37,410 nucleotides of DNA, taken from JBDHZK01 sp039811865. GTDB taxonomy: Bacteria > Actinomycetota > Actinomycetes > Propionibacteriales > Propionibacteriaceae. The number at the start of each line of letters is the position of its first letter. Position 1 is the stretch's first letter. Made by a program: the position numbers and the translations under genes. The stretch covers positions 1 through 37,410 of the forward strand of contig JBDHZK010000008.1 of assembly GCA_039811865.1 (NCBI GenBank), given 5' to 3'. The notes beneath the pieces are model-generated. The model was not told the DNA's origin. It saw only the letters and a list, made by a program, of their open reading frames with translations, and made no database searches. Below, piece by piece: positions 16,791 to 25,840 of this stretch.

Positions 16791-17468
16791 GTGACGACAG
16801 ACCAAGCCGACGAGCAGCCGCGGTGGCGGCGCTTCGACGTCGTCGCGCAGCGCGCCGAGGCCTTGACGGCCGCACGGGAGGCGATCAGGGCGGGGGAGTG
16901 CATCGTCTTGCCGACCGACACCGTGTACGGCATCGGAGCCGATCCCTTCGACCCGGCCGCCGTCCAGCGCTTGCTGGACGCCAAGCGGCGCGGGCGCGAC
17001 ATGCCGCCGCCGGTGTTGATCGCCGAGTCGGCCATGTTGGGCGCGCTGGCCGCCGACCTCGACGCGCGAGTCGAGGCGTTGGGGCAGGCCTACTGGCCGG
17101 GTGCGCTCACCCTCATCCTGCGCGCGCAGCACAGCCTCACGATGGATCTTGGTGATCGCGACGACACGATCGCGGTCCGCGTCCCCGACCACGACTTCAC
17201 CAGGGCCCTGCTGCGGCGGACCGGGCCGCTGGCGGTGAGCAGCGCCAACGTCTCCGGCGCTTTGGCCGCGCAATCGATCGACGAGGCCATCGAACAGTTG
17301 GGCGACACCGTCGCGGTCTACCTGGACGCCGGCCCGGCGAGCGGTCCGGTGCCGTCCACGATCATCGATCTCACCGATCCCGACGCGGGCCGCATCCTGC
17401 GTCGTGGGCGACTCGACGCCGACGAACTCGCCCGCCTCGTACCCAGCTTGTCGGACGCCTCGGAGTAA
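16791..17468 (+). CDS. tsaC: Threonylcarbamoyl-AMP synthase (Sua5/TsaC family)
   Basis: Makes threonylcarbamoyl-adenylate from threonine, bicarbonate and ATP for the t6A37 modification of ANN-decoding tRNAs. The YrdC fold is shown by GECIVLPTDTVYGIGADP, the LLDAKRRGRDMPPPVLI segment with its basic nucleotide-binding residues, YWPGALTLIL, and AVSSANVSG. The length of 225 residues corresponds to the YrdC domain alone plus a short N-terminal tail, so it lacks the C-terminal Sua5 domain. The conserved downstream wecA-like gene starts 2 bases after its stop. Confidence 0.94.
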   Translation: MTTDQADEQPRWRRFDVVAQRAEALTAAREAIRAGECIVLPTDTVYGIGADPFDPAAVQRLLDAKRRGRDMPPPVLIAESAMLGALAADLDARVEALGQAYWPGALTLILRAQHSLTMDLGDRDDTIAVRVPDHDFTRALLRRTGPLAVSSANVSGALAAQSIDEAIEQLGDTVAVYLDAGPASGPVPSTIIDLTDPDAGRILRRGRLDADELARLVPSLSDASE

Positions 17469-17470
17469 CC

Positions 17471-18634
17471 GTGCGCGAATACGTGCTCGTCCTCCTCGTC
17501 GCGGCGGCGACCACGTTCCTGGCCAGCGGGTTGGCCCGAAAGCTCGCGATCCGCTTCGGCGCGGTGGCGCAGGTGCGCGACCGGGACGTCCACACGATCC
17601 CCATTCCGTACTTCGGCGGGGTGGCGATGCTGCTCGGACTCGCCGCCGCGTTCGTGGTCGCCCTGCAATTGCCCTGGTTGAGCCGTCACGACACCGTCGC
17701 CCATGACGCCAGCGCGGTGCTGCTGGCCGGCGCCGTGATCTGCGCCGTCGGCGTCCTCGACGACCTGTTCGAACTGCACGCCCTGACCAAGGTGGCGGGT
17801 CAGATCCTCGCGGCCGGGATCGTCGTCCTCAACGGCGTGAAGATCTACTGGATCCCACTGCCGGAGTCGATCATCTCGCTGGACGACGCCGCATCCATCG
17901 GCCTGACGGTGGCGGTGATCTTCCTGTGCGTCAACGCGATCAACTTCGTCGATGGGCTGGACGGCCTGGCCGCTGGCGTGGTGGCCATCGGTGCCTCGGC
18001 CTTCTTTTCCTACTCCTACCTGCTCAGCTACGACCAGAACCTGGTCCGGGCGACCACGGCCAGCCTGATCACCGTCACCACCGCCGGAATCTGTCTGGGC
18101 TTCCTGCCCCACAACGTCCACCGGGCGCGCATGTTCATGGGCGATTCGGGCGCCATGCTGCTCGGGCTGCTGCTGGCGACCTCCACCATCAGCCTGACCG
18201 GCCAGATCGACCCATCCCGCTTGTCGGCTGAAAAGGGTGGCCTGATTCCGGCATATCTGCCGCTGTTTCTGCCCTTCGCGATCATGGCCCTGCCGTTCCT
18301 CGACCTGGTCCTGGCGTACTTTCGGCGCACGCTGGCCGGGAAGCTCTGGTACGTCGCGGACAAGCAACATCTGCATCACCGCGTCCTTGAGTTGGGGCAC
18401 TCCCACCGCCGAGCCGTCATCTTGATGTGGTTGTGGTCGGCGATCATCTCCTTCGGCGCGATCGCCATCGGACTCACCGCGAGTTGGCTGACCGTGGGCG
18501 CCGTCGCTGCCGCCTTGGTCGTGGCCGCGCTGTTCACGTTCGTCCCCGCGCGCCGAGTCGGTCCACGCAGCCAGCCGACCCCGCCCGATCCGGAGATCGA
18601 CCGGGCCGTCGAACAACAGTTGAGGAACCGATAG
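17471..18634 (+). CDS. wecA: WecA/Rfe-like undecaprenyl-phosphate sugar-1-phosphate transferase
   Basis: A polytopic membrane enzyme of the MraY/WecA family that loads a HexNAc-1-phosphate onto polyprenyl phosphate to begin cell-wall glycan synthesis. In mycobacteria the homologue in this position (Rfe) starts the arabinogalactan linker. Motifs: RDVHTIPIPYFGG (38-50), VLDDLFELHALTK with the Asp pair 97-98, NAINFVDGLDGL (155-166), FMGDSGAMLLG and DKQHLHHRVLELGHS. About eleven hydrophobic helices fit the family. GTG at 17471 lies 2 bases after the tsaC stop. Its TAG overlaps the next start (TAGTG). Confidence 0.92.
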   Translation: MREYVLVLLVAAATTFLASGLARKLAIRFGAVAQVRDRDVHTIPIPYFGGVAMLLGLAAAFVVALQLPWLSRHDTVAHDASAVLLAGAVICAVGVLDDLFELHALTKVAGQILAAGIVVLNGVKIYWIPLPESIISLDDAASIGLTVAVIFLCVNAINFVDGLDGLAAGVVAIGASAFFSYSYLLSYDQNLVRATTASLITVTTAGICLGFLPHNVHRARMFMGDSGAMLLGLLLATSTISLTGQIDPSRLSAEKGGLIPAYLPLFLPFAIMALPFLDLVLAYFRRTLAGKLWYVADKQHLHHRVLELGHSHRRAVILMWLWSAIISFGAIAIGLTASWLTVGAVAAALVVAALFTFVPARRVGPRSQPTPPDPEIDRAVEQQLRNR

Positions 18635-19086
18635 TGACCCCCACCCCTGCGGGCCAGGTCCGACGGCTGCTGAACGCTGGCGCGCTCGCGGGGCATCTGG
18701 CCGCAGCCGGCTGCGTCGGGGTTGCGTGGCTCAGCAGCGGGCCTGCCGCGGCCCTCTCGGCCGCCGCCGCGGGGGTCGCCGTGCTGCTGTTCTCGATCCT
18801 GGGACACGCCGTTCAGGTGGCGATGGCCAACTCCACGCCCCAGCGCATCCTGCTTGCCTCGCTCGGCTCCTATCTCGTTCGGGTTGGCTTACTGGGTGGG
18901 CTCTTGGCGCTGGCGATCGGCAACGCCCAGAGCCTCGGCTGGCTTGAGGTGACCTGGGTCGCCGCCGCCGCCATCGCGGTCACCGTCGCGTGGCTGGCGG
19001 CCGAAATCTGGACGTTCCAGCACCTGCGCATCCCGGTTTTCGACGCGCCGCGGCAGGAGTCGGGAGAATCTGGCTCGGCTTCCTGA
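18634..19086 (+). CDS. AtpI-like membrane protein (Rv1303-type position)
   Basis: 150 residues with four hydrophobic segments (about 12-34, 40-58, 76-98, 105-128) and a polar tail. Position between the wecA-like gene and the ATP synthase genes, and the size, match the ATP synthase protein I-like family of actinobacteria. AtpI-type proteins help c-ring assembly or Mg2+ supply; the exact role here is inferred. GTG at 18634 overlaps the previous stop by one base and follows GAGGAA, so it is chosen over upstream in-frame codons that would lie within wecA. Confidence 0.75.
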   Translation: MTPTPAGQVRRLLNAGALAGHLAAAGCVGVAWLSSGPAAALSAAAAGVAVLLFSILGHAVQVAMANSTPQRILLASLGSYLVRVGLLGGLLALAIGNAQSLGWLEVTWVAAAAIAVTVAWLAAEIWTFQHLRIPVFDAPRQESGESGSAS

Positions 19087-19111
19087 CCTGCCGGTGCCCG
19101 GCTGCTAGAGT
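19083..19111 (+). promoter_or_regulatory. Probable main promoter of the ATP synthase operon
   Basis: CTGACC (19083-19088) and TAGAGT (19106-19111) are separated by 17 bases. The start would be near 19118, leaving about four bases before the ATG at 19122. Confidence 0.55.
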
Positions 19112-19121
19112 CGCGAGCGCA

Positions 19122-19316
19122 ATGGACGAGCAGCGTGGCACCGACCAGGGCATCAGGATTCTGAGCTACCTGATGTCCGGACTGTTGGTTTACGGCGGGC
19201 TCGGCTGGCTGTTGGACAGGTGGCTGGGCACGGCGTATTGGTTGCCAATCGGTCTAATTCTCGGTGCCGTGTTGGGCATGTATCTGGTGATCAAGAGATA
19301 TGGGCGGATGACATGA
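19122..19316 (+). CDS. atpZ: AtpZ-like two-helix membrane protein
   Basis: 64 residues with a short polar N-terminus, a helix at about 14-33, a short WLGTAYW turn, and a second helix at about 40-57 ending in a basic tail. Size, Gly-rich second helix and position directly before atpB match the AtpZ/AtpI small-protein family associated with Fo assembly or cation transport. Its TGA overlaps the atpB ATG (ATGA). It is the first gene after the best promoter of the operon and has almost no leader. With the gene before it, two AtpI-type proteins precede atpB. Confidence 0.8.
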   Translation: MDEQRGTDQGIRILSYLMSGLLVYGGLGWLLDRWLGTAYWLPIGLILGAVLGMYLVIKRYGRMT

Positions 19317-20152
19317 GCGCACCGGCGGTTGGCGCCAATCCCTGGCTCGTCGGCCTGATCGTGCCCATGGACGGCGGCGAGGGCGGCGCGTCGGGCTGGC
19401 CGCCCAGCGCGGAGAGCTTCAACTCTCGGCCGCTGTTTCCGGGCGCTGGAATCGATTGGGTCAACAACCACCTCGTGCAGGCGATCGTCGGCGCGGCGCT
19501 GGTAATTGCCTTTTGGCTCTGGATGGCGAACAAGCAGAAGATCGTTCCCGGCAAGAAGCAGTTCCTCGGTGAGCAGTTCTACGATCTCCTGCGCAACGGG
19601 ATCGCGCGTGACATCCTCGGGCACGACTATCGCAAGTTTCTGCCGTATCTGATTGCGTTGTTCTCATTCATTTTGGTGAACAACCTCTTCGGTCAGTTCT
19701 TCTTGTTCATGTTCCCGACCTTCTCGAAGATCGGCTACGCCTGGGGCTTGTCGTTGTGCACGTTCGTGCTCTACAACGTCGCCGGCATTCGCAAGCACGG
19801 CCTCCTCAAGTACCTGAAGCAGATGACGCTCCCGGCGGGCGTCCCTTGGCCGCTGTGGTTCCTGATCATCCCCCTGGAGTTCGTCTCCAACTTCATCACC
19901 CGGCCGGTCTCGCTGGCTTTGCGTCTGTTCGCCAATCTGTTCGCCGGCCACCTGGTCGTCATGGTGTTCGTGCTCGGCGGCAGCCTTCTGCTCGCCACCG
20001 GCAACGCTCTGTACGGGATCGCTGGCGGGGTCTCGCTGCTGTTCGCCTTCCCGATCTTCGCCTTGGAGTTGTTCGTCGGAACGCTGCAGGCCTACATCTT
20101 CACCGTCCTGACCGCCCAATATGTCTTGTCGGCCGTCGCCGACGAACACTGA
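19313..20152 (+). CDS. atpB: ATP synthase subunit a
   Basis: The Fo stator subunit that forms the proton half-channels. It is 279 residues from the ATG at 19313, which overlaps the atpZ stop; longer in-frame starts lie within atpZ. About six membrane helices are visible. The essential arginine is in the helix SLALRLFANLFAGH, and a conserved last helix ends in LQAYIFTVLTAQYVLS. The N-terminal 50 residues are periplasmic and Gly/Pro-rich before the first helix. Confidence 0.96.
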   Translation: MSAPAVGANPWLVGLIVPMDGGEGGASGWPPSAESFNSRPLFPGAGIDWVNNHLVQAIVGAALVIAFWLWMANKQKIVPGKKQFLGEQFYDLLRNGIARDILGHDYRKFLPYLIALFSFILVNNLFGQFFLFMFPTFSKIGYAWGLSLCTFVLYNVAGIRKHGLLKYLKQMTLPAGVPWPLWFLIIPLEFVSNFITRPVSLALRLFANLFAGHLVVMVFVLGGSLLLATGNALYGIAGGVSLLFAFPIFALELFVGTLQAYIFTVLTAQYVLSAVADEH

Positions 20153-20188
20153 CCGTCCCACCAGCAAGTCCGTCCGAAAGGAAACCCA

Positions 20189-20413
20189 ATGCTCCCCATC
20201 CTGGAGATCGCCGGTTCGCTCAACATGGTCGGTTACGGCCTGGCGACGGCCGGCCCGGCCATCGGCGTCGCCCTGATCTTCGCAGCGGTGATCAATGGCA
20301 CCGCCCGCCAGCCCGAGGCCCGTGGCGCCATGATGGGCACCGCCTGGATCGGCTTCGCGGTCGTTGAGGCGCTGGCCATCATCGGTATCGCCTTGGCGTT
20401 CGTCCTTCGGTGA
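20189..20413 (+). CDS. atpE: ATP synthase subunit c
   Basis: A 74-residue helical hairpin that forms the rotor ring. The polar loop is ARQPEA (39-44) and the ion-binding carboxylate is Glu60 in GFAVVEALAIIG. Residues that would indicate Na+ specificity (a Gln in helix 1 and Glu-Ser in helix 2) are missing, so proton coupling is expected. A strong Shine-Dalgarno (AAAGGA) precedes the ATG after a 36-base gap from atpB, fitting the high copy number required. The stop overlaps the atpF start region. Confidence 0.97.
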   Translation: MLPILEIAGSLNMVGYGLATAGPAIGVALIFAAVINGTARQPEARGAMMGTAWIGFAVVEALAIIGIALAFVLR

Positions 20414-20958
20414 TGATTCCGCTCATGCTTCCCCTCGAAGGGCTGGACCTCGGCCCGCTGCTGCCGGAGCACTGGCAGGAGTTGGTCGCGGGCATCGTGC
20501 TGTTCGGAGTCGTGTGGGCGGTCGTGGCGAAGAAGGTCGTGCCGGCGTTCGAGAAGACGTATGCCGAGCGGACCGCCGCGATCGCCGGCGGCATCGAGAA
20601 GGCGGAGGCCGCGCAGGCCGAAGCCAAGGCCGCGCTGGAGAAGTACAACGCCCAGTTGGCCACCGCCCGCGAGGAGGCGGCCCAGATTCGCGAGGCCGCC
20701 AAAGCCGAGGGAGCGACGATCATCGCCGAGATGCGAGAACGCGCGCAGGCCGAGTCGGCGCGCATGGTCGAGACGGCCAAGACACAGATCGACGCCGAGC
20801 GGGCCCAGGCCGTTGCCTCGCTACGCAAGGAGGTGGGCGGACTGGCCACCACGCTCGCCGGCCGTATCGTCGGGGAGTCCCTGGACGACGACGAGCGTTC
20901 CCGCCGCACGATCGATCGGTTCCTCGATGAGCTGGAGCAGCAGTCGGAGCGGGTATGA
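20413..20958 (+). CDS. atpF: ATP synthase subunit b
   Basis: The peripheral stalk subunit: one N-terminal membrane helix (about 20-40, LVAGIVLFGVVWAVVAKKVV) and a long charged Ala/Glu-rich coiled coil to residue 150. About 181 residues. The ATG at 20413 overlaps the atpE TGA (TGATG); a GTG three bases earlier (20410) is an equally placed alternative that adds one residue. Unlike mycobacteria, where a second b-like domain is fused to delta, b and delta are simple separate genes here. Overlaps atpH by ATGA. Confidence 0.94.
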   Translation: MIPLMLPLEGLDLGPLLPEHWQELVAGIVLFGVVWAVVAKKVVPAFEKTYAERTAAIAGGIEKAEAAQAEAKAALEKYNAQLATAREEAAQIREAAKAEGATIIAEMRERAQAESARMVETAKTQIDAERAQAVASLRKEVGGLATTLAGRIVGESLDDDERSRRTIDRFLDELEQQSERV

Positions 20959-21749
20959 GCGCCACATCGGATGCCCGCCTCGGCGAGCTCGACCGGGTCC
21001 TGGACGGCGTCCAGACGACGGCGGGCCTAGCCGACGAACTGTTCGCACTCACCTCGCTGGTCGAATCCAACCCGGCCCTGCGCCGGGCACTGACCGACCC
21101 GACCTCCTCGGAGCAGGCGCGTCGCGGCCTGATCGAAACGCTGCTGGGCGACAAGGTCTCCCAGGCGGCCAGGACCGTCATCGCAGAGGCCTCCGTGCGT
21201 CGCTGGGGCGGCGGCTGGACGTTGGCCGGCGTCCTCGAGCGTGAGGCCGTGCGAGCGCTCCTTGGTCGAGCTCAGCAGTCGGGGCAACTCGACAACGTGG
21301 AGGACGAGTTGTTCCGGTTGGGGCGCATCGTCGACGCCGATCACGGACTGCGCGACGCGCTGAGCAACCACCGGGTGCCGCTCGCGGCCCGGCAGGATCT
21401 CCTCACGGGACTGTTGGCGGGGAAGGTTTCCCAGCCGACCAGCGAGTTGGCCCGCCGCGCCGTGGCCGCCCGCGATCGGACGTTCGACCTGACCCTGGAG
21501 AACTACCTGCAGTTGGCGGCCTCGATCCGGCAACGGGCGGTGGCGCAGGTGCGAGTCGCTCGACCGTTGACCGAAGCGCAGGCGGAGCGGCTGCGCGCGG
21601 CGCTGACCCGGCAACTCGGTCGCGAGGTCAACCTTCAAGTGACCGTGGACCCAGAGGTATTGGGCGGCGTCCGCGTGCAGGTGGGCGACGAGGTGATCGA
21701 GGGAACCGTCTCCTCCAAGCTCGAAGAAGCTCGCCGACACCTGAGCTAG
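20955..21749 (+). CDS. atpH: ATP synthase subunit delta
   Basis: The OSCP/delta subunit that links the F1 head to the b stalk. 264 residues, longer than the roughly 180 of enterobacteria but usual for actinobacteria without the b-delta fusion. The C-terminal half carries the family signature region (QVRVARPLTEAQAERLRAAL and the closing VDPEVLGGVRVQVGDEVIEG). The start ATG overlaps the atpF stop (ATGA). A 61-base gap with AGGAAT before atpA follows. Confidence 0.93.
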   Translation: MSATSDARLGELDRVLDGVQTTAGLADELFALTSLVESNPALRRALTDPTSSEQARRGLIETLLGDKVSQAARTVIAEASVRRWGGGWTLAGVLEREAVRALLGRAQQSGQLDNVEDELFRLGRIVDADHGLRDALSNHRVPLAARQDLLTGLLAGKVSQPTSELARRAVAARDRTFDLTLENYLQLAASIRQRAVAQVRVARPLTEAQAERLRAALTRQLGREVNLQVTVDPEVLGGVRVQVGDEVIEGTVSSKLEEARRHLS

Positions 21750-21810
21750 AACCCAAAACGAAACTTCGTCAACCCGGGCCGCGGCCCAAACATCGAGAAC
21801 AGGAATCACG

Positions 21811-23448
21811 ATGGCGGAACTCACGATTCGTCCCGAGGAGATTCGGGATGCGTTGGATCGGTTCGTCCAGGACTTCACCCCCGATACCGCGGCTCGGGAC
21901 GAGATCGGCACCGTGGTCGTCTCCGGCGATGGCATCGCCCGGGTAGAGGGGTTGCCCTCGGCGATGGCAAATGAGTTGCTCGAGTTCGAGAACGGGACGC
22001 TCGGCATCGCGTTGAACCTGGACGTCCGGGAAATCGGCGTTGTCGTCCTCGGCGACTCCGAGGGCATCGAGGAGGGCTCGATCGTGCGGCGCACGGGCGA
22101 GGTCCTCAGCGTGCCGGTCGGCGACGGGTACCTGGGCCGGGTCGTGGACGCGATGGGGCGTCCGATCGACGGGCTCGGCGATATCACCGACATCGACGAC
22201 CGGCGCCCGCTGGAGTTGCAGGCGGCCGGCGTGATGGAGCGCCAGGAGGTCAAGGAGCCCCTCCAGACCGGGATCAAGGCCATCGACGCGATGATCCCCG
22301 TCGGGCGCGGGCAGCGGCAGTTGATCATCGGCGACCGTAAGACCGGCAAGACCGCCATCGCGGTCGACACGATCATCAATCAAAAGGGCGCGTGGGAGTC
22401 CGGCGACCCGACCAAGCAGGTTCGGTGCATCTACGTGGCCGTCGGTCAGAAGGGCTCGACGATCGCCGCCCTGCGCCGGGTGCTCGAGGAGAACGGGGCG
22501 CTTGCCTACACCACGATCGTGCACGCCCCGGCGTCCGATCCGGCCGGCTACAAGTACATCGCCCCGTACTCCGGCTCGGCGATCGGCCAGCACTGGATGT
22601 ACGCCGGCAAGCACGTCCTGATCATCTTCGACGACCTCACCAAACAGGCCGAGGCGTACCGCGCCATGTCCTTGCTGCTGCGCCGTCCGCCGGGCCGCGA
22701 GGCCTACCCGGGCGATGTGTTCTACCTCCACTCGCGTCTGCTGGAGCGCTGCGCGAAGCTGTCCGACGAACTCGGCGCCGGCTCGATGACCGGCCTGCCG
22801 ATCATCGAGACCAAGGCCAACGACGTTTCGGCCTACATCCCGACGAACGTGATCTCCATCACCGACGGCCAGATCTTCTTGCAGTCGGACCTGTTCAACG
22901 CCAACCAACGTCCCGCCATCGACGTCGGCATCTCGGTCTCCCGAGTCGGCGGCGCGGCGCAGGTCAAGGCGATGAAGCAGGTCGCCGGCTCGCTGAAGCT
23001 CAACCTGGCTCAGTACCGCGACATGCAGGCGTTCGCCATGTTCGCCTCCGACCTGGACGCAACCTCGCGCCGGCAGTTGGAGCGGGGCAGCCGACTGGTC
23101 GAGTTGCTACGTCAACCGCAGTACACGCCGTACCCCGTCTCCGATCAGATCGTCTCGGTGTGGGCGGGGCTGAACGGCTACCTCGACGACGTCGCCATCA
23201 ACGACGTCCTGCGGTTCGAGCGCGAGTTGTTGGACCACCTTCGGCGCGGCACGAAGATCTTGTCGACCCTCGACGAGGGTGGCGCCTGGGACGCCGGCAC
23301 CGAGAAGGCCGTCGCCGACGAGATCCACAAGTTCAAGACCCAGTTCACGACCTCCGAGGGACGGATCTTGGCCAGCCAGGAAACCGTCGAGCCGCTGGAG
23401 GCCGAACACGTCGAGCACGACCAGATCGTCGCCCAGAAGCGGAGCTGA
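21811..23448 (+). CDS. atpA: ATP synthase subunit alpha
   Basis: The non-catalytic nucleotide-binding F1 subunit. Walker A GDRKTGKT is at 174-181, and the conserved AYRAMSLLLRRPPGREAYPGD segment and SVSRVGGAAQ are present. At 545 residues it is about 30 longer than the E. coli subunit; the extra residues are at the C-terminus (after SEGRILASQ, ending EHDQIVAQKRS). Mycobacterial alpha has a similar tail that restrains ATP hydrolysis, so a comparable role is possible but inferred. The next gene, atpG, begins 3 bases later. Confidence 0.97.
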   Translation: MAELTIRPEEIRDALDRFVQDFTPDTAARDEIGTVVVSGDGIARVEGLPSAMANELLEFENGTLGIALNLDVREIGVVVLGDSEGIEEGSIVRRTGEVLSVPVGDGYLGRVVDAMGRPIDGLGDITDIDDRRPLELQAAGVMERQEVKEPLQTGIKAIDAMIPVGRGQRQLIIGDRKTGKTAIAVDTIINQKGAWESGDPTKQVRCIYVAVGQKGSTIAALRRVLEENGALAYTTIVHAPASDPAGYKYIAPYSGSAIGQHWMYAGKHVLIIFDDLTKQAEAYRAMSLLLRRPPGREAYPGDVFYLHSRLLERCAKLSDELGAGSMTGLPIIETKANDVSAYIPTNVISITDGQIFLQSDLFNANQRPAIDVGISVSRVGGAAQVKAMKQVAGSLKLNLAQYRDMQAFAMFASDLDATSRRQLERGSRLVELLRQPQYTPYPVSDQIVSVWAGLNGYLDDVAINDVLRFERELLDHLRRGTKILSTLDEGGAWDAGTEKAVADEIHKFKTQFTTSEGRILASQETVEPLEAEHVEHDQIVAQKRS

Positions 23449-23451
23449 TCA

Positions 23452-24360
23452 ATGCCAGCCAGCCTGCGCGAGTTGCGGCAACGCCGTAAGTCCGTCGCCG
23501 CAACCGCGAAGATCACCAAGGCGATGGAGCTGATCGCCGCTTCGCGGATCGCCAAGGCCCAGAAGGCGGCGGCGGCGGCGCTGCCCTACACCCGCGAGTT
23601 GAACCGGGCCGTTTCGGCCGTGGCCACCTACGCCCACGTCAACCATCCCCTGACCCAGGCCTACCCGAATCCGAAGCGGACGGCCGTCGTCATGATCACC
23701 GGCGACCGCGGCCTTTCCGGCGCGTACTCCTCGAACGTGATCAAACACACCACTCGGCTCAAGGAGCGGCTGTGGGCCGACGGCAAGACCATGGTTCGCT
23801 ACCCGGTAGGCCGCAAGGGCGTTTCCTTCCTGACGTTCCGTAATCGCGAGATCATCCAGTCGTGGGAGGGCTTCTCGGACAAGCCCACCTACGCCGACGC
23901 GAAGCGGATCGCCGATCGCCTGATCGAGGACTTCCTGCGTCCGGAGTCCGAAGGCGGCTTCTCGGAGATCTATGTCGTGTACACCCGGATGGAGTCGATG
24001 CTGACGCAGACCCCCCGCGTGCGGCGGGTGCTGCCGTTGGAGGTCGTCGAGGGCGTGCACGAGCCCGGCAAGGGCGAGATCTTGCCGCTGTACGAGTTCG
24101 AGCCGAGCGTGGAGAAGGTGCTGGACGAACTCCTGCCGCTCTATGTGCGCAGCCGAATCTGGTTCTACCTGCTGCAGTCGGCCGCCGCCCAGTTGGCCAT
24201 GCAGCAAAAGGCGATGAAGTCGGCGACCGACAACGCCAAGCAACTCATCGAGCGTCTGACGCGCGAGGCCAACCAAGCTCGCCAGGCCGAGATCACGCAA
24301 GAAATCAGTGAAATCGTCGGGGGCGCCAGCGCGCTCGCCGAGGCCAGCGCCCAGGACTAG
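23452..24360 (+). CDS. atpG: ATP synthase subunit gamma
   Basis: The central rotor shaft. 302 residues with the N-terminal coiled coil (RELRQRRKSVAATAKITKAM), the Rossmann-like middle with MITGDRGLSGAYSSNV, and the C-terminal helix ending near ATDNAKQLIERLTREANQAR, which is the family signature. Starts 3 bases after the atpA stop; atpD follows after 24 bases. Confidence 0.97.
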   Translation: MPASLRELRQRRKSVAATAKITKAMELIAASRIAKAQKAAAAALPYTRELNRAVSAVATYAHVNHPLTQAYPNPKRTAVVMITGDRGLSGAYSSNVIKHTTRLKERLWADGKTMVRYPVGRKGVSFLTFRNREIIQSWEGFSDKPTYADAKRIADRLIEDFLRPESEGGFSEIYVVYTRMESMLTQTPRVRRVLPLEVVEGVHEPGKGEILPLYEFEPSVEKVLDELLPLYVRSRIWFYLLQSAAAQLAMQQKAMKSATDNAKQLIERLTREANQARQAEITQEISEIVGGASALAEASAQD

Positions 24361-24384
24361 GGCATCGAGACGAGTGAGGAAACC

Positions 24385-25839
24385 ATGACTTCGACTGTCG
24401 CCGACCAGACCACCGCCGACGCGACCGCCGGTGTGGGACGGGTCGCCCGCGTCATCGGTCCGGTGCTGGACATCGAGTTCCCCCCCGACCAGATGCCCGA
24501 CATCCTGAACGCGCTGAAGGTGGACATCGACGCGGGCGATCAGAGCCGAACGATCACCGCCGAGGTGGCGTTGCACATCGGCGACAACATGGTGCGGGCG
24601 ATCTCGCTGAAGCCGACCGACGGTATGCGCCGGGGGTCGCTGGCCCATGACACCGGCGGTCCGATCTCCGTGCCGGTCGGCGACGTCACCAAGGGCAAGG
24701 TCTGGAACGTCATCGGCGAGTGCCTCAACGAGGACACCGTCGACGTCGAGGTCAACGAACGCTGGCCGATCCACCGGGCGGCGCCCAAGTTCGACCAGTT
24801 GGAGCCCAAGACCGAGATGCTGGAGACGGGCATCAAGGTGCTCGACCTTCTGACGCCCTACGTCCAGGGCGGCAAGATCGGCCTGTTCGGCGGCGCTGGC
24901 GTGGGTAAGACGGTGCTCATCCAGGAGATGATCTACCGGATCGCTCACAACTTCGGTGGCACCTCGGTGTTCGCCGGTGTCGGCGAGCGCACCCGTGAGG
25001 GTAACGACCTGATCCACGAGATGATCGACGCCGGCGTGTTCAAGGACACGGCCCTGGTCTTCGGTCAGATGGACGAGCCACCGGGCACTCGCCTTCGGGT
25101 CGCCCTGACCGCGCTGACGATGGCCGAGTACTTCCGCGATGTCCAAAAGCAGGACGTGCTGCTGTTCATCGACAACATCTTCCGGTTCACGCAGGCCGGT
25201 TCCGAGGTCTCCACGCTGCTCGGCCGGATGCCGTCCGCGGTGGGCTACCAGCCCAACCTGGCCGACGAGATGGGCCAGCTGCAGGAGCGGATCACCTCGA
25301 CCCGAGGCCACTCGATCACGTCGATGCAGGCTATCTACGTGCCCGCCGACGACTACACCGACCCGGCTCCGGCGACGACGTTCGCGCACCTGGACGCCAC
25401 GACCGAGCTCTCGCGTGAGGTCGCCAGCCGCGGTCTCTACCCGGCCGTCGATCCGCTGGCGTCGTCCAGCCGGATCCTCGACCCGCAGTTCATCGGCAAG
25501 GAGCACTACGACACCGCCGTCGCGGTGAAGAAGATCCTGCAGCGCAACAAGGAACTGCAAGACATCATCGCCATTCTCGGCGTGGACGAGTTGAGCGAGG
25601 AAGACAAGATCATCGTCAACCGGGCCCGTCGCCTGCAGCAGTTCTTGAGCCAGAACACCTACATGGCGACCAAGTTCACCAACATCCCGGGTTCGACGGT
25701 CGCGCTGAAGGACACGATCGAGTCGTTCCAGATGATCGTCCGCGGCGACTGCGACCACATCGCCGAGCAGGCCTTCTTCAACGTCGGCGGCATGGACATG
25801 GTCATGGAGAAGTGGGACAAGATCCAGAAGGAAGGCTGA
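24385..25839 (+). CDS. atpD: ATP synthase subunit beta
   Basis: The catalytic F1 subunit. Walker A GGAGVGKT is at 169-176, GERTREGNDL carries the catalytic Glu, ALTMAEYFRD precedes the Walker B strand DVLLFIDNIFRFTQAG, and DELSEED is the lever region that contacts epsilon and gamma. 484 residues, normal length. GAGGAAACC precedes the ATG. Confidence 0.98.
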   Translation: MTSTVADQTTADATAGVGRVARVIGPVLDIEFPPDQMPDILNALKVDIDAGDQSRTITAEVALHIGDNMVRAISLKPTDGMRRGSLAHDTGGPISVPVGDVTKGKVWNVIGECLNEDTVDVEVNERWPIHRAAPKFDQLEPKTEMLETGIKVLDLLTPYVQGGKIGLFGGAGVGKTVLIQEMIYRIAHNFGGTSVFAGVGERTREGNDLIHEMIDAGVFKDTALVFGQMDEPPGTRLRVALTALTMAEYFRDVQKQDVLLFIDNIFRFTQAGSEVSTLLGRMPSAVGYQPNLADEMGQLQERITSTRGHSITSMQAIYVPADDYTDPAPATTFAHLDATTELSREVASRGLYPAVDPLASSSRILDPQFIGKEHYDTAVAVKKILQRNKELQDIIAILGVDELSEEDKIIVNRARRLQQFLSQNTYMATKFTNIPGSTVALKDTIESFQMIVRGDCDHIAEQAFFNVGGMDMVMEKWDKIQKEG

Positions 25840-25840
25840 C

